Shown here piece after piece: positions 1 to 8,522 of a DNA stretch of 64,000 nucleotides (position 1 is its first letter; each line of letters opens with the position of its first letter). The position numbers and the translations under genes were made by a program. Source of the DNA: CAJQPP01 sp963793465 (GTDB lineage: Bacteria; Planctomycetota; Planctomycetia; Pirellulales; Pirellulaceae). Location of the stretch: NCBI GenBank assembly GCA_963793465.1, contig CAWCAJ010000011.1:62001-126000 (forward strand). Direction: 5' to 3'. The notes beneath the pieces were generated by a model, which had not been told where the DNA came from, did no database searches, and saw only the letters and a list, made by a program, of their open reading frames with translations.

Positions 1-1704
1 CACAATGATACTGGAAGCCAACAGCCCGTCGTCGGCATGCGGAAAATCCTTGACAAACGCGCGGTCGATTTTCAAGCGGTCGATTGGCAATTGTTTCAAA
101 TAGGATAGGGAGGAATACCCTGTGCCGAAGTCGTCCACACTGATGCTGGCCCCCAGTCGCTTCAGTCGCGACAGGCGATCGATGGTCTCGGCCACGTCTT
201 CAATCAGAATGCTCTCGGTAATCTCGAACTCCAATTGCACCGGGTCGACCTGATAGGCCCGAATCGACTGCAGAATGGAGTCCACAAAAGCTGGATCCCG
301 AAACTCGACGGCGCTGATATTGATGGAAATGCGGATCCGGTATCCAGCCGCGTTCCATTCGCAGATCTGGCGGCAACACTCATCGATGACCCAGCGTGTG
401 ACCTGCACAATTTCACCATTGCTTTCCAGCAAGGGGATAAATTCCATGGGAGGGATATCGCGGCCATCATGATGCCAGCGGAGCAGGGCTTCCACGCTTT
501 CCACCCGACCGGCTGCGATATCGACCTGCGGTTGAAATACAAGGCGGAATTCATTTCGCTGAATGGCTTCCGCAAGCTTTTCCTGCATTTGGCGTTTCAG
601 CAGAAGCGTATCGGTCATGGTTGCGCAATACGGCATCCGCCGTTGGTCGCCAGCCTTGGCGTGATACATGGCAGTGTCCGCAAAGGCCATCAGTTGATCT
701 GGATCGTGAGTCATATCGGGACAGATGCTGATGCCGATACTGCCATCGATACTGACCTGATCTTCCGCCAGCGGGATGGGTTGGCGGAGTGCCACCAGCA
801 GGTCGTCGGCCAACTGCAAGGCGGATGACATGTGTTGCAATTCGGGCAGAAGAATGCAGAATTCGTCTCCACCCAGCCGCGCTACGGTGGCATTGGCTTT
901 CACGCATTTGCGCAGTCGTCGTGCCACTTCCTGCAGAACCTCGTCGCCTACCGCATGTCCCAGGCCGTCGTTGATTTCCTTGAATCCATCCAGATCGATG
1001 ACCATCAGCCCCAGCCGCCGACCGGTTTCCGTGGCCTGTTGGCTTTCCCGATGCAACACCTCCACCAGGCGGAGTCGATTATCCAGCCCTGTCAGCGGGT
1101 CCGTGTTGGCGATCACCTGCATTCGCTGGGACTGCTGCTGCAGGCGTTTGCCAAGTTCCAGCAATGAACGCGTCCGCTTTTCGTGGAAGTGCTCGGCCTG
1201 TTGACACAGGAAGAACACGGTGGCCGAAAACCCTACCGCGTTGACCAGTTGATCGGCCGTCAAGGCGTGGGCGCCGCCCAACCAGACAAAGTGGGCACAA
1301 GTGATGCCGATGCTAATCAAGCACCAGATCAGTGCCGACCAGACACCGATCAACTGGGCCGCAATGATGATGCAGCAGGGAATGAAATAGATGGTGTCTG
1401 CCAGTTGCGAGCCCCGGCATACCGACAGGGAGAACAAGCCGATTGCCGAAAACGTCAAGGAGCCGTGCATCAGCAGCGAATGGTGTCGGTTGACACTCCG
1501 GAAGCGTGTCAGAAAGGCGACACAGATCACGGCCTCGACAAAACAGATCCAGGCTGCTTCGGAATAACCGCGGAACCCATAGTAAATGGCGTAGTACGAC
1601 CAAACACCAATGGTCACGGACAAAAACCGCCACAAGTGCGCAGCGCGGGCCGTGGCGGCCGTTTCAGCGGTCTCCAGGAACAGTTCGGGTGGGGACCCGA
1701 TCAT
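1..1704 (-). CDS. GGDEF-EAL cyclic-di-GMP protein (3' end outside window)
   Basis: Predicted diguanylate cyclase/phosphodiesterase that makes and/or degrades c-di-GMP at the membrane. Reading the minus strand from an ATG at 1704, the first ~190 residues are hydrophobic with several likely membrane spans. They are followed by a GGDEF domain with an intact RLGGDEF active site (residues ~276-282) and a DLDGFKEIND motif, then an EAL domain. In the EAL domain the VEALLRW, SINISA, EITES, VDDFGTG and LKIDRAFV motifs are all present, so both activities could be functional. The RxxD inhibitory site expected just before GGDEF is not seen. The frame is open to base 1, so the EAL C-terminus lies outside. 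No strong ribosome binding site marks the start; a slightly upstream start is possible. Confidence 0.9.
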   Translation of the reverse strand, partial: MIGSPPELFLETAETAATARAAHLWRFLSVTIGVWSYYAIYYGFRGYSEAAWICFVEAVICVAFLTRFRSVNRHHSLLMHGSLTFSAIGLFSLSVCRGSQLADTIYFIPCCIIIAAQLIGVWSALIWCLISIGITCAHFVWLGGAHALTADQLVNAVGFSATVFFLCQQAEHFHEKRTRSLLELGKRLQQQSQRMQVIANTDPLTGLDNRLRLVEVLHRESQQATETGRRLGLMVIDLDGFKEINDGLGHAVGDEVLQEVARRLRKCVKANATVARLGGDEFCILLPELQHMSSALQLADDLLVALRQPIPLAEDQVSIDGSIGISICPDMTHDPDQLMAFADTAMYHAKAGDQRRMPYCATMTDTLLLKRQMQEKLAEAIQRNEFRLVFQPQVDIAAGRVESVEALLRWHHDGRDIPPMEFIPLLESNGEIVQVTRWVIDECCRQICEWNAAGYRIRISINISAVEFRDPAFVDSILQSIRAYQVDPVQLEFEITESILIEDVAETIDRLSRLKRLGASISVDDFGTGYSSLSYLKQLPIDRLKIDRAFVKDFPHADDGLLASSIIV

Positions 1705-2028
1705 GCGAGTTGGCAAGGATGACGACACGTGGCTGGAAAGGCGAACCGACGGGAAGAATGGCTGAATTCAAGCCTAGCTCACGCGTAGCGGCAGGATGGC
1801 TTGCCAGTCGCTATCCCCGCCAAATCCGCCGTTGGCAGTCGGCCGAAGTGACCAGGCAGCCCCTTTTTCTTGGCAAATTCGGCACAGCCGACAAAGTTGT
1901 CCTGACCTGCCGAGGGATTGCAGCGCCCCGAGATCTGATTTACACAAGGTGTGGTAGAGCCACAGGGAAACTCTGTGGCACCCGGCCGCGAAAATCCAAT
2001 TCCAACAGAACCCAGAGAGAGCACGACC
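1705..2028. other. Divergent intergenic region
   Basis: About 320 bases between the minus-strand c-di-GMP gene and the plus-strand aldolase. It should hold promoters for both directions. No convincing -35/-10 pair, hairpin or small gene was recognised. Part of it stays open in frame with the aldolase but has no family similarity. Confidence 0.4.
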
Positions 2029-2811
2029 GTGAAAACAGAGTTTGCAAATCTGCGTGACTGGCTGAGTCGGGGTGGCTGCATTGAGAATGCCTGGATGACT
2101 ATCGGGGATCCCTATTTGGTCGAGATCGTGACCGCTACGGGAGCATTCACCACCATCACGCTGGACATGCAACATGGCATGATGGATGTGGGTCAGGTGA
2201 TGGAGTGCATCCGCGCCATCCAGTCCTGTCACGGTTGGGTGATGGTGCGGTTGCCAGGTTGGGACCCGGCCCTGATTGGCAAACTGCTGGATGCCGCCTG
2301 CGACGGGCTGATTCTGCCGCAAGTGGATTCGGCCGATCAGACGCTTAAGTTCGTGCAAGCTTGCCATTATCCACCCCTGGGGAACCGTTCTTATGGGCCC
2401 ACGCGGCTGGGCCTGGTACCCGGGCTGGAACGGCACTGCATCGCTTTTGCGATGATCGAATCCAGCGCAGGATTGGCTGCCGTGGAGGAGATTGCGGCGG
2501 TCGACCATCTGGACGGACTTTTTGTTGGGCCCGGAGATCTGGGAATCGCCTTGGGCATCGGGCCCGGGCAGGATCGCCAGGAGCCTGCTTTCCTGCAGGC
2601 CTTGGCGACGATCCAACAGGCGGCCCAACGGCATGATAAGTACCTGGGGATCCACGCCCATTCTCCAGGATTCGCCGCGTTGCAATCCCAAAGTGGATTT
2701 CAATTGGTGACCAAATGGGTGGATGCGATCGCCATCCGTGACTCTGTGCGGGATGCGACCGATCAGTGGCAGGCGGCATTGAAGTCGGAGCCGGATCCAT
2801 CCCTGGATTGA
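2029..2811 (+). CDS. HpcH/HpaI-type class II aldolase
   Basis: Predicted metal-dependent aldolase of the HpcH/HpaI family, whose members (for example 4-hydroxy-2-oxoheptanedioate aldolase) cleave 2-keto-hydroxy acids to pyruvate or related oxoacids. About 260 residues, the usual family length. Visible family residues are LDMQHG (His ~49), VRLPGWDP (Arg ~74), AMIESSAG (metal-ligand Glu ~144) and VGPGDLG (metal-ligand Asp ~170). I chose the GTG at 2029 because the family begins close to FANLRDWL and a GAGAGAG stretch lies just upstream; the frame is open back to an ATG at 1951. No other pathway gene is adjacent, so the true substrate is unknown. Confidence 0.88.
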   Translation: MKTEFANLRDWLSRGGCIENAWMTIGDPYLVEIVTATGAFTTITLDMQHGMMDVGQVMECIRAIQSCHGWVMVRLPGWDPALIGKLLDAACDGLILPQVDSADQTLKFVQACHYPPLGNRSYGPTRLGLVPGLERHCIAFAMIESSAGLAAVEEIAAVDHLDGLFVGPGDLGIALGIGPGQDRQEPAFLQALATIQQAAQRHDKYLGIHAHSPGFAALQSQSGFQLVTKWVDAIAIRDSVRDATDQWQAALKSEPDPSLD

Positions 2812-2875
2812 GGAACATCGAGGCACCGGACCCAGCGACCAATTTCGATCGACTGCCAGTCGTTACCCCAGCAGG

Positions 2876-3820
2876 TCATTGCTTGTTCTGAATGCACTCC
2901 ACCGGTTGTTCGGTATTGGCCCATTCGCTCAGGGAGTCATCGTAAACACGGACATCCCCGTGTCCCAACAGTTCACTCAACACAAACCAGGCCGGCACCG
3001 CATGCAAGCCTTCATTGCAATAGGTGACGACCAGATCGGAACCTGTCACCGACTCGTAGAGTTTCTCCAGTTCCGGTCGCGACTTGAATGTGCCATCCGC
3101 CCGGAAGTTATCTTTCCAGAAAATGTTGATGGCACCGGGTATGTGGCCACGCTTGTTATGCAATGCTCCAGTGTGAAATACCTTGCCAGGCTGTTCGCCG
3201 GAAAACTGGGAGGCCGGGCGTCCGTCGACCAGGGCGACGTGGGGATCCTGCAGGCGATCGGCGATGAAATCCAGGTTCACGGACATCTTTTCATTAACGG
3301 TATTGATTCTGAAATTCGTGGAGGTCACCCGGGGTGGCTGTCCGGAAGTCTCCAGTCCAGCACTCAGCCAGGCTTGCTTTCCCCCGTCCAGGACTTGAAC
3401 GCGGGGAATTCCGTAGTACTTCAGCGACCAGTACATCCGCACCGAAACGCGATTATCCATGTCGTCATAGATCACGATTCGCGATTGATCCGTCACGCCG
3501 AGTCGGCCCAGCAGACTTTCCATCGCGGTTTTGTCGATCAGTTTGTAACGATCGGGTTGGGATAGATCGGTGATATCGTCCACCCAATCCACGAACACCG
3601 CACCCGGCAAATGTGCCTGATCGTAGACTTCCCTTTCCGGGCCCATGTCCAGCAATACCAGTCCGGAATCCGGCTGTTGCAGCAAGCCCTGCAGATCTGC
3701 GACGTCAATCAACGGTTGATTGCCGGCAGCCGGCAAGGCGGTTTGCCCGCGGCATGGCAGGACATGGCATTGGGCCAGCAAACAGAACAGGCAGGTCAGA
3801 GAAATCGCTCGATAGTGCAT
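2876..3820 (-). CDS. Exported two-domain rhodanese / sulfurtransferase
   Basis: Thiosulfate or 3-mercaptopyruvate sulfurtransferase-like protein of 314 residues. A hydrophobic N-terminus ending near CRGQT looks like a signal peptide, so it probably acts in the periplasm or equivalent compartment. The N-terminal rhodanese domain (residues ~35-160) has Asp where the catalytic Cys would be (IYDDMDN), as is normal for the inactive half. The C-terminal domain (~180-305) carries the active Cys268 in the motif VVTYCNEGLHA. DVADLQGLLQQ and GHIPGAINI are typical rhodanese segments. It stands alone and converges with the aldolase gene. The exact sulfur donor cannot be told from sequence. Confidence 0.9.
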   Translation of the reverse strand: MHYRAISLTCLFCLLAQCHVLPCRGQTALPAAGNQPLIDVADLQGLLQQPDSGLVLLDMGPEREVYDQAHLPGAVFVDWVDDITDLSQPDRYKLIDKTAMESLLGRLGVTDQSRIVIYDDMDNRVSVRMYWSLKYYGIPRVQVLDGGKQAWLSAGLETSGQPPRVTSTNFRINTVNEKMSVNLDFIADRLQDPHVALVDGRPASQFSGEQPGKVFHTGALHNKRGHIPGAINIFWKDNFRADGTFKSRPELEKLYESVTGSDLVVTYCNEGLHAVPAWFVLSELLGHGDVRVYDDSLSEWANTEQPVECIQNKQ

Positions 3821-4227
3821 CCGTCATTTCCATGGTTAATGTGCCGTATCTGGTCAATCCAGACCATCCAATATACCCGATCCGGTGCCTGGGATGACCG
3901 TATCGAGTACCGGGAAGGTGCTTCGCCCAACCGGCAATCAAGCCCGCAGAACGACCCTTTTTCGGCAAACTTCGGCGCCGGACCGGGTGCACTGATTCGG
4001 TGGGATTCAAGTGTCCCATTCATTTTCTCACCCCTTCTCAGTCCCGACGATGTGAAAAGCACTCCCTGTTTTCCTCACCAGCGGCAAAAAGCACAGAGAA
4101 ATCCTGATTTTGTCCTTCGCTTGGTGGGCAATGCGGGAAGTCGTTTGTAGAATCCCTATCTCCAATCGGCGGCCTTCGCGGATTGAAATCCTATCGAACA
4201 TCCAAATTTTATTGAGGAATTAGTTCC
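3821..4227. other. Intergenic region without recognisable gene
   Basis: About 400 bases upstream of both the minus-strand rhodanese and the plus-strand small lipoprotein. Short dyads occur (for example TCTGG/CCAGA near 3850) but nothing was recognised as an RNA gene or operator. Short open frames here look like noise. Confidence 0.4.
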
Positions 4228-4377
4228 ATGAAACAAACATTCAAAAGCATTTTCTGTGTGCTGACCATCTGCGCCATGGTTTCCTTTTACGGCTGTGCCA
4301 AGGCTGACAAAGCAGGCTCGGACGCCGGAGCGGGAACTGGTGACACCAGCCAGACAGAAGGTGGCGAAAATAAATAG
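4228..4377 (+). CDS. Small predicted lipoprotein, 49 residues
   Basis: A short gene starting MKQTFKSIFC and ending EGGENK. Residues 4-22 form a hydrophobic signal, with a lipobox-like FYGC at residues 20-23, so Cys23 would be the lipidated residue. The mature part is a small, hydrophilic Gly/Asp/Glu/Lys-rich tail. The start is supported by a TGAGGAA sequence about 10 bases upstream, and the gene is followed at once by a good intrinsic terminator, which makes a real monocistronic gene likely. Short lipoproteins like this are common in planctomycetes. Function unknown. Confidence 0.7.
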   Translation: MKQTFKSIFCVLTICAMVSFYGCAKADKAGSDAGAGTGDTSQTEGGENK

Positions 4378-4412
4378 GCAGATTCGGATTCCGAATTCTG
4401 ACAAAGCCAAGG

Positions 4413-4444
4413 CAGGTCAATCCATTGGAATGACCTGTTTTTTT
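4413..4444 (+). terminator. Rho-independent terminator of the small lipoprotein gene
   Basis: CAGGTCA (4413-4419) pairs with TGACCTG (4431-4437), with further pairing TCCA/TGGA inside the loop, and is followed by seven T residues. It lies 35 bases after the lipoprotein stop codon. Confidence 0.85.
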
Positions 4445-4447
4445 GTG

Positions 4448-4978
4448 TCAATGCAGCAGGAATCCCGGTTGGAGAGGGTCGCCGGGATCGATCCAGAATT
4501 GTGAGCGGCCGACAACGTAGGCATTGCCGGATACTCGCGGGATGACTGCTGGCAGCGAACCGACGTTCACGGATTCAATCACGGAACCAGAGAACCGCGT
4601 ACCGAGAATACTCTCTATCGCGATTTCTTCTCCCAGGCGAATTTGCTCGCGGGCGAACAGGATTCCGAAATCCGCCTGGTGGTCGTTGGCTTCCACCAAC
4701 AAACAGCCGTACATATCGGCATGGCCTCGCGGTTCCCAGATCAGAGCCTTCCGAAAAAAATCGCAGCGTTGCCTGGCATCGCGGCGTTTCTCCAGAATGT
4801 CTCGGCCACGCAATGCAGGGAAGCCTTGCAGAATCACTCGCAAGGGCTCGCCGGCCGTGTGCATTTCGATGCTATGCAGCGATGTCCATGACGATTGGCA
4901 AGGCAGAACCGCGTCCCGGTGGGCAAGCGACTTGCAATACGTCTGTATTTGGTCCCAGGTGGACATGGGGCAACCCAT
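4448..4978 (-). pseudogene. Internally deleted proline racemase-like gene
   Basis: The frame encodes 176 residues where the proline racemase / 4-hydroxyproline epimerase family has about 335-350. The N-terminal part matches the family start (SIEMHTAGEPLRVIL, LEKRRDARQ, WEPRGHADMYGCLL, ADFGILF). It then jumps directly to the family C-terminus (IESILGTRFSGS, VIPRVSGNAY, FWIDPGDPL, GFLLH). The roughly 160 residues between them are missing, including both catalytic cysteines (normally in the CGHG and SPCGTG-type motifs). The deletion is in frame, so a stable short protein could still be made, but it cannot be a normal racemase. The true start is unclear, because the family normally begins around the SLHSIEMHT segment. 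Confidence 0.8.
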
Positions 4979-5497
4979 TTACTCGGTCAAGGATTCAGGT
5001 CGTGATCGGCTGATTCATCTGAACGCAGGTCTTTCAAGAAAAATGAATGGGGGTTTCGTTACAACCTCGTTGCGTTACTGCTCCCAAGACTCATGCGTGC
5101 CAATTCAGGGTGCACACGCAGCAACCGTGGCTGGCACCTGCCTTCCTTCGCTCCCGCGTGCTGTCGAGTCGGGTTATCCACCGGCAAGCAACGCCACCCC
5201 CAGCACCCGCCCGGCGGCGTTACCCAGGGAATGCAAGAACATCCACAGGTTCCTCAAAAAGGAGCGTTCGCGGACCGCTTTCCAGATGGTATCGTAAAGC
5301 CTCGGGCGTGCAACCGTTCGGCTCGAGGACGTTGCCGTTGGGTGCCCTGATCCAGGGAACGGATGTTCGGGGAACGGATGTTCGGGGGAACGGACATGCG
5401 AACCACGATCCCGGACCGCGTCACGAATCGGGGGGACGAAGAGAGCCTTCCACACGCAGTTGGGCACCGCGGAACTGCCAAGACCTTTGGGGGATTT
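4979..5497. other. Intergenic region with short direct repeats
   Basis: About 520 bases between the racemase remnant and the AhpD-like gene. The only clear structure is a direct repeat of GGAACGGATGTTCGG near 5357-5388. Open frames on both strands look spurious. A promoter for the downstream gene is expected but not identified. Confidence 0.4.
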
Positions 5498-6100
5498 ATG
5501 AGTTTTATCAGGCAAATCGAGGAATCAGCGGCAACCGGTCTGCTCAGGAAGATTTACGATTCGGCCCGCCAAAGAGCCGGTGGCATCGCCAACATCATTC
5601 GTATCATGAGCCTGGATGCCGCTATCTGCCAGGCGTCCATGGGCTTTTACCTGGCAGCGGTGCGGTCCAACCAGGGACTGGATCGGGCCACTCGCGAGTT
5701 GTTGGCGACGGTCGTCTCGAATGTGAATGATTGCTACTACTGAACGCTCTCGCATGCAAGAGACTTCGGTGCGGAGTCCCAGGATCAGCAAACCGCGGAA
5801 CAGTTGGTGTTTGATTATCGCCAGGCCGATCTCAATCCGCAGCACCGTGCCTTCTGCGACTATGCCGTGAAACTTACGTTGACGCCCGGTGAAATGTCTG
5901 ATCAGGATGTGCAGAAACTGCGAGACGCAGGTTATAGCGACGAGCAAATCTCGATTGGCGTTCAGGTCATCGGTTACTTCAACTATATCAATCGAGTCGC
6001 TGATGGCCTGGGGGTCGATGATGAGACCTGGATGAATTTACCCGAGGAAACCTGGCGGCAACGCAAGGCAAAGTTTGGACCCGATGACGGCCTGGCGTAA
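5498..6100 (+). CDS. AhpD-like / CMD-family peroxidase-related protein with in-frame TGA (candidate selenoprotein)
   Basis: Carboxymuconolactone-decarboxylase-fold protein of the alkylhydroperoxidase AhpD-like (peroxidase-related) family, about 200 residues. The frame runs from ATG 5498 (GGGGGA just upstream) to a TGA at 5741-5743, and continues in the same frame without another stop to TAA at 6098-6100. Both halves match one family: MSFIRQIEE, LLATVVSNVN, then DYRQADL, FCDYAVKLT and GYFNYINRVADGLGVDD. The TGA falls exactly at the second residue of the redox pair, DCYY-TGA-TLSH, giving C-x-x-U-x-x-x-H in place of the AhpD C-x-x-C-x-x-x-H active site. A hairpin with a G-first loop follows at SECIS distance. 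The alternative is a nonsense mutation or sequencing error, but the location is very unlikely to be chance. Confidence 0.82.
5762..5778 (+). promoter_or_regulatory. Candidate bacterial SECIS hairpin
   Basis: GACTTC (5762-5767) pairs with GGAGTC (5773-5778), including one U-G pair, around the five-base loop GGTGC. The loop begins 25 bases after the TGA at 5741-5743. Known bacterial SECIS elements place a small apical loop with a leading G, often GGU, about 16-37 bases after the UGA, so size and position fit. Confidence 0.55.
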
Positions 6101-6172
6101 AATAGAACCATCGGACAGTTGTCGGGTTCCGATTTGGGTGTTTGGTGACCGATGGTTTAACCTGAGCAAAGT

Positions 6173-7504
6173 ATGAATGAGGCCCTTGTCAGTTCAGGCA
6201 CTGCCGTCCGTCCCTGCTTCACGGGAAACCGACACCGATCGCATGGCCTGTGCCTGGGATTCCTGGCAGTCACGCTGTCATGGTCGGCGTCGGTCTTCGC
6301 GCAGCAGGGGCATCGCGGATCTCCCAATGCTCTGGCTGCGGATGTCGTATTTCTGAATGATGGATCCACCTTCTACGGCGTCATTGAAGAGGTGTCGGAC
6401 AACGACGTCTACCTGGTTCTGGAGCGGGATTGGTTGCAGGCGACCTATCCCGATGTTTTCAGGGAACAGCAAGAACGGGAGATCGCCGCGTTACAAAACG
6501 CCGAAACGGTTTTGATTGAGCGAATTGATCAATGGATCCGGGAACGACCCCAACAGACCAACCTGGTCCTGTTTTTGGAAGATGAACGGCAGGCAGCGAT
6601 CCGGCGGCAAGAGGCCGGGCTCCGGGAGACCAAGCGGTTCATGAGCGTACATTTGCGCCGCGAAGACATTCGACGCGTGGTTCTGCAGTCACCTCCGCAA
6701 CGTCGTATCGCCCTGTTGGCCTGGAAACACAAATTGCGCGAGGCCACGACACGCACTGCCAGGGACCTGCAACAGGAGTTGCAGCAGCTCGGGATCTCGA
6801 ACGAAGAGCGGGTTGATTTCCAGGATGAGATTCCCACATCTCCGCAGTCCGATCGTCAATGGGCTCTGCGGAAAGGGGTGATTGAGTTTGTGTTGATGAG
6901 GCCCCTGGAGTTTCAGGGTACCGGAGATACCTTCTTCCGCCGCGGCGAACAGCCGGCATTGGCTTCCGTTTTCCAGCAGCTGATGAGTCAGGGCAGTTCC
7001 CGGGGAATCCAGCAGATCGGCGAGGAGTTGGGTTTGCCCGAATTTACGCGCAACCGGCAAGCTGTCCCGGCGGCCATGAATAATGACCTGGCTGGCGATT
7101 GGTGGAGGAAACAGGCGGCGATTGCGGAACAGGAAGGGCTGCGTGTCTTTTCCGTAACCCGACTGTCTCAGAACGCGAGTGCCGGGGAGGTCAGAGTGCA
7201 AGTCGTGCTGGTGGCCAGAGACGAAAGCGGGAACTGGCAGGTCGTCAAGGAATGCCTGGCGACCGCCAATGCGAATCAGCAGTCCGACCAGGATGTCCAA
7301 ACGTTGATGCAGGATCCCCAGGTTCGTCAGGTGCTGAAATGGGCGGAAGGGCTGGGTGATGCTTCAGCCAAACAGGTTCAACAGGCGTTGCGTCACGGCG
7401 TGGCTACTCAGGCGGCCATGCAACAGGGTCTGACCCAGTTGTTTCAGTTTACAGAGACCTACAGCAAACGCACGGATCGTCCCGCCCTGCCCCTCAATAA
7501 GTAA
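6173..7504 (+). CDS. Secreted protein of unknown function, 443 residues
   Basis: No family recognised. The N-terminus has a hydrophobic stretch GLCLGFLAVTLSW ending in SVFAQQ, consistent with a signal peptide cleaved after Ala, although it is preceded by about 25 unusual residues. The start of the mature part (ADVVFLNDGSTFYGVIEEVSDNDVYLVLE) looks like a small beta-barrel of a type common in planctomycete exported proteins. The rest is Gln/Glu/Arg-rich and probably helical (residues ~90-420). It stands alone between the AhpD-like gene and a convergent PEP-CTERM gene. Confidence 0.65.
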   Translation: MNEALVSSGTAVRPCFTGNRHRSHGLCLGFLAVTLSWSASVFAQQGHRGSPNALAADVVFLNDGSTFYGVIEEVSDNDVYLVLERDWLQATYPDVFREQQEREIAALQNAETVLIERIDQWIRERPQQTNLVLFLEDERQAAIRRQEAGLRETKRFMSVHLRREDIRRVVLQSPPQRRIALLAWKHKLREATTRTARDLQQELQQLGISNEERVDFQDEIPTSPQSDRQWALRKGVIEFVLMRPLEFQGTGDTFFRRGEQPALASVFQQLMSQGSSRGIQQIGEELGLPEFTRNRQAVPAAMNNDLAGDWWRKQAAIAEQEGLRVFSVTRLSQNASAGEVRVQVVLVARDESGNWQVVKECLATANANQQSDQDVQTLMQDPQVRQVLKWAEGLGDASAKQVQQALRHGVATQAAMQQGLTQLFQFTETYSKRTDRPALPLNK

Positions 7505-7637
7505 AGGCATTTCCCCGGGGCGTGGCGCGAAGGCAGTCCATTTCTGCCTGGGTTGCCTGCCCCATCTCGAGACGGCAGGCGCGAGGAAATCGTCAGCATG
7601 GAAATTGGGGCGGCCTGGCCGAGTTGAGGATTGCCGA

Positions 7638-8228
7638 TCACGGCCGCCGGGAACGCATGAATCCACCGCAGGCCAGGGCCATCATCAGCAGCAGCGAAGA
7701 AGGCTCCGGGACGGCCGCCGAGATCACAAAATTGAACTCGTAATTGATGTCGGCACCGGTCTCCTGAAACCAGAAGGTGTAGGTGCCAGGCCCCAGAGCG
7801 CCAGTGAACCCAGCACCTCCAAAGACCGCATTCCCCAGGTCGTCCAGCACATTATCTCCCTGCTGGGCGCCCGGATCGAATCCAATCAGTGCCGATCCCA
7901 ACAAGTTGGTCGGATCGGTCAGGGAAGTGATCTGTGAGCCCAGTTCGACCGCCAACCAGGATTGGTCCTGAATCGAGTCGTAAAGCTGCAGTTCGATGGC
8001 GGTCAACTGGAATCCGGGATCGATCGTAATCGTCCAGAAATCCCGATCCAGAGGATCAAAAGTGGAGCTTCCGTGGATTTCGTTGGAGCCATTGTTGAAC
8101 ACCAACATCTGGGGCGCGAGGTTGTCGTTCGACAGATCGCCGTCAACAGCCTCGTCGTGCACGATGTCGGCGAAACCGGGGGTGGCCAGCATCAAGGTGG
8201 CGAGTAACCAAAAGCAAAACGTTTTCAT
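7638..8228 (-). CDS. PEP-CTERM sorting-signal protein
   Basis: Exported protein of 196 residues with a signal peptide (MKTFCFWLLATLMLATPGFA). The C-terminal PEP-CTERM tail reads VPEPSSLLLMMALACGG followed by FMRSRRP: VPEP motif, hydrophobic segment, basic end. This directs the protein to the exosortase/archaeosortase system and the cell surface or exopolysaccharide. The middle is a beta-rich, Asp/Gly/Thr-rich domain of a type seen in many PEP-CTERM proteins (SSTFDPLDRDFWTI, GTYTFWFQETG). The start at 8228 puts the signal peptide first; the open frame extends 15 residues further upstream. No sortase is in the window. A four-copy 16-bp tandem repeat lies just upstream. Confidence 0.85.
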   Translation of the reverse strand: MKTFCFWLLATLMLATPGFADIVHDEAVDGDLSNDNLAPQMLVFNNGSNEIHGSSTFDPLDRDFWTITIDPGFQLTAIELQLYDSIQDQSWLAVELGSQITSLTDPTNLLGSALIGFDPGAQQGDNVLDDLGNAVFGGAGFTGALGPGTYTFWFQETGADINYEFNFVISAAVPEPSSLLLMMALACGGFMRSRRP

Positions 8229-8271
8229 GTCAGGCCAATCCGGAAAGGAAGATGAAAAGCAGGGCGGATAC

Positions 8272-8335
8272 AACGCGTTTCGTTTAGAACGCGTTTCGTT
8301 TAGAACGCGTTTCGTTTAGAACGCGTTTCGTTTAG
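8272..8335. repeat. Four perfect 16-bp tandem repeats
   Basis: The unit AACGCGTTTCGTTTAG is repeated four times without a mismatch, 44 to 107 bases upstream of the PEP-CTERM start codon. Each unit contains the palindrome ACGCGT. It could lie in the promoter region of that gene and vary in copy number. Confidence 0.95.
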
Positions 8336-8522
8336 CTGTCGGTGGTTTCGTTCCAGAGGTCTGGAAAACGGGTGCCTCACGCGTCAATGCGACCGGTATC
8401 ACGATTTCCGGATGGTGGTCAGCCGAGGAAGCGATGTTTCCTAGGATACCATGCTAATTGCGTTCTCGCAAAAACATGCCATGGGCTCCAACCCATGAAG
8501 CCAGTCCCTGCAGGGGAGGTTC

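Noticed and set aside
4979..5497. Several overlapping short open frames
   Set aside because: None has a family motif, and they overlap each other on both strands; a short direct repeat accounts for some of the openness.
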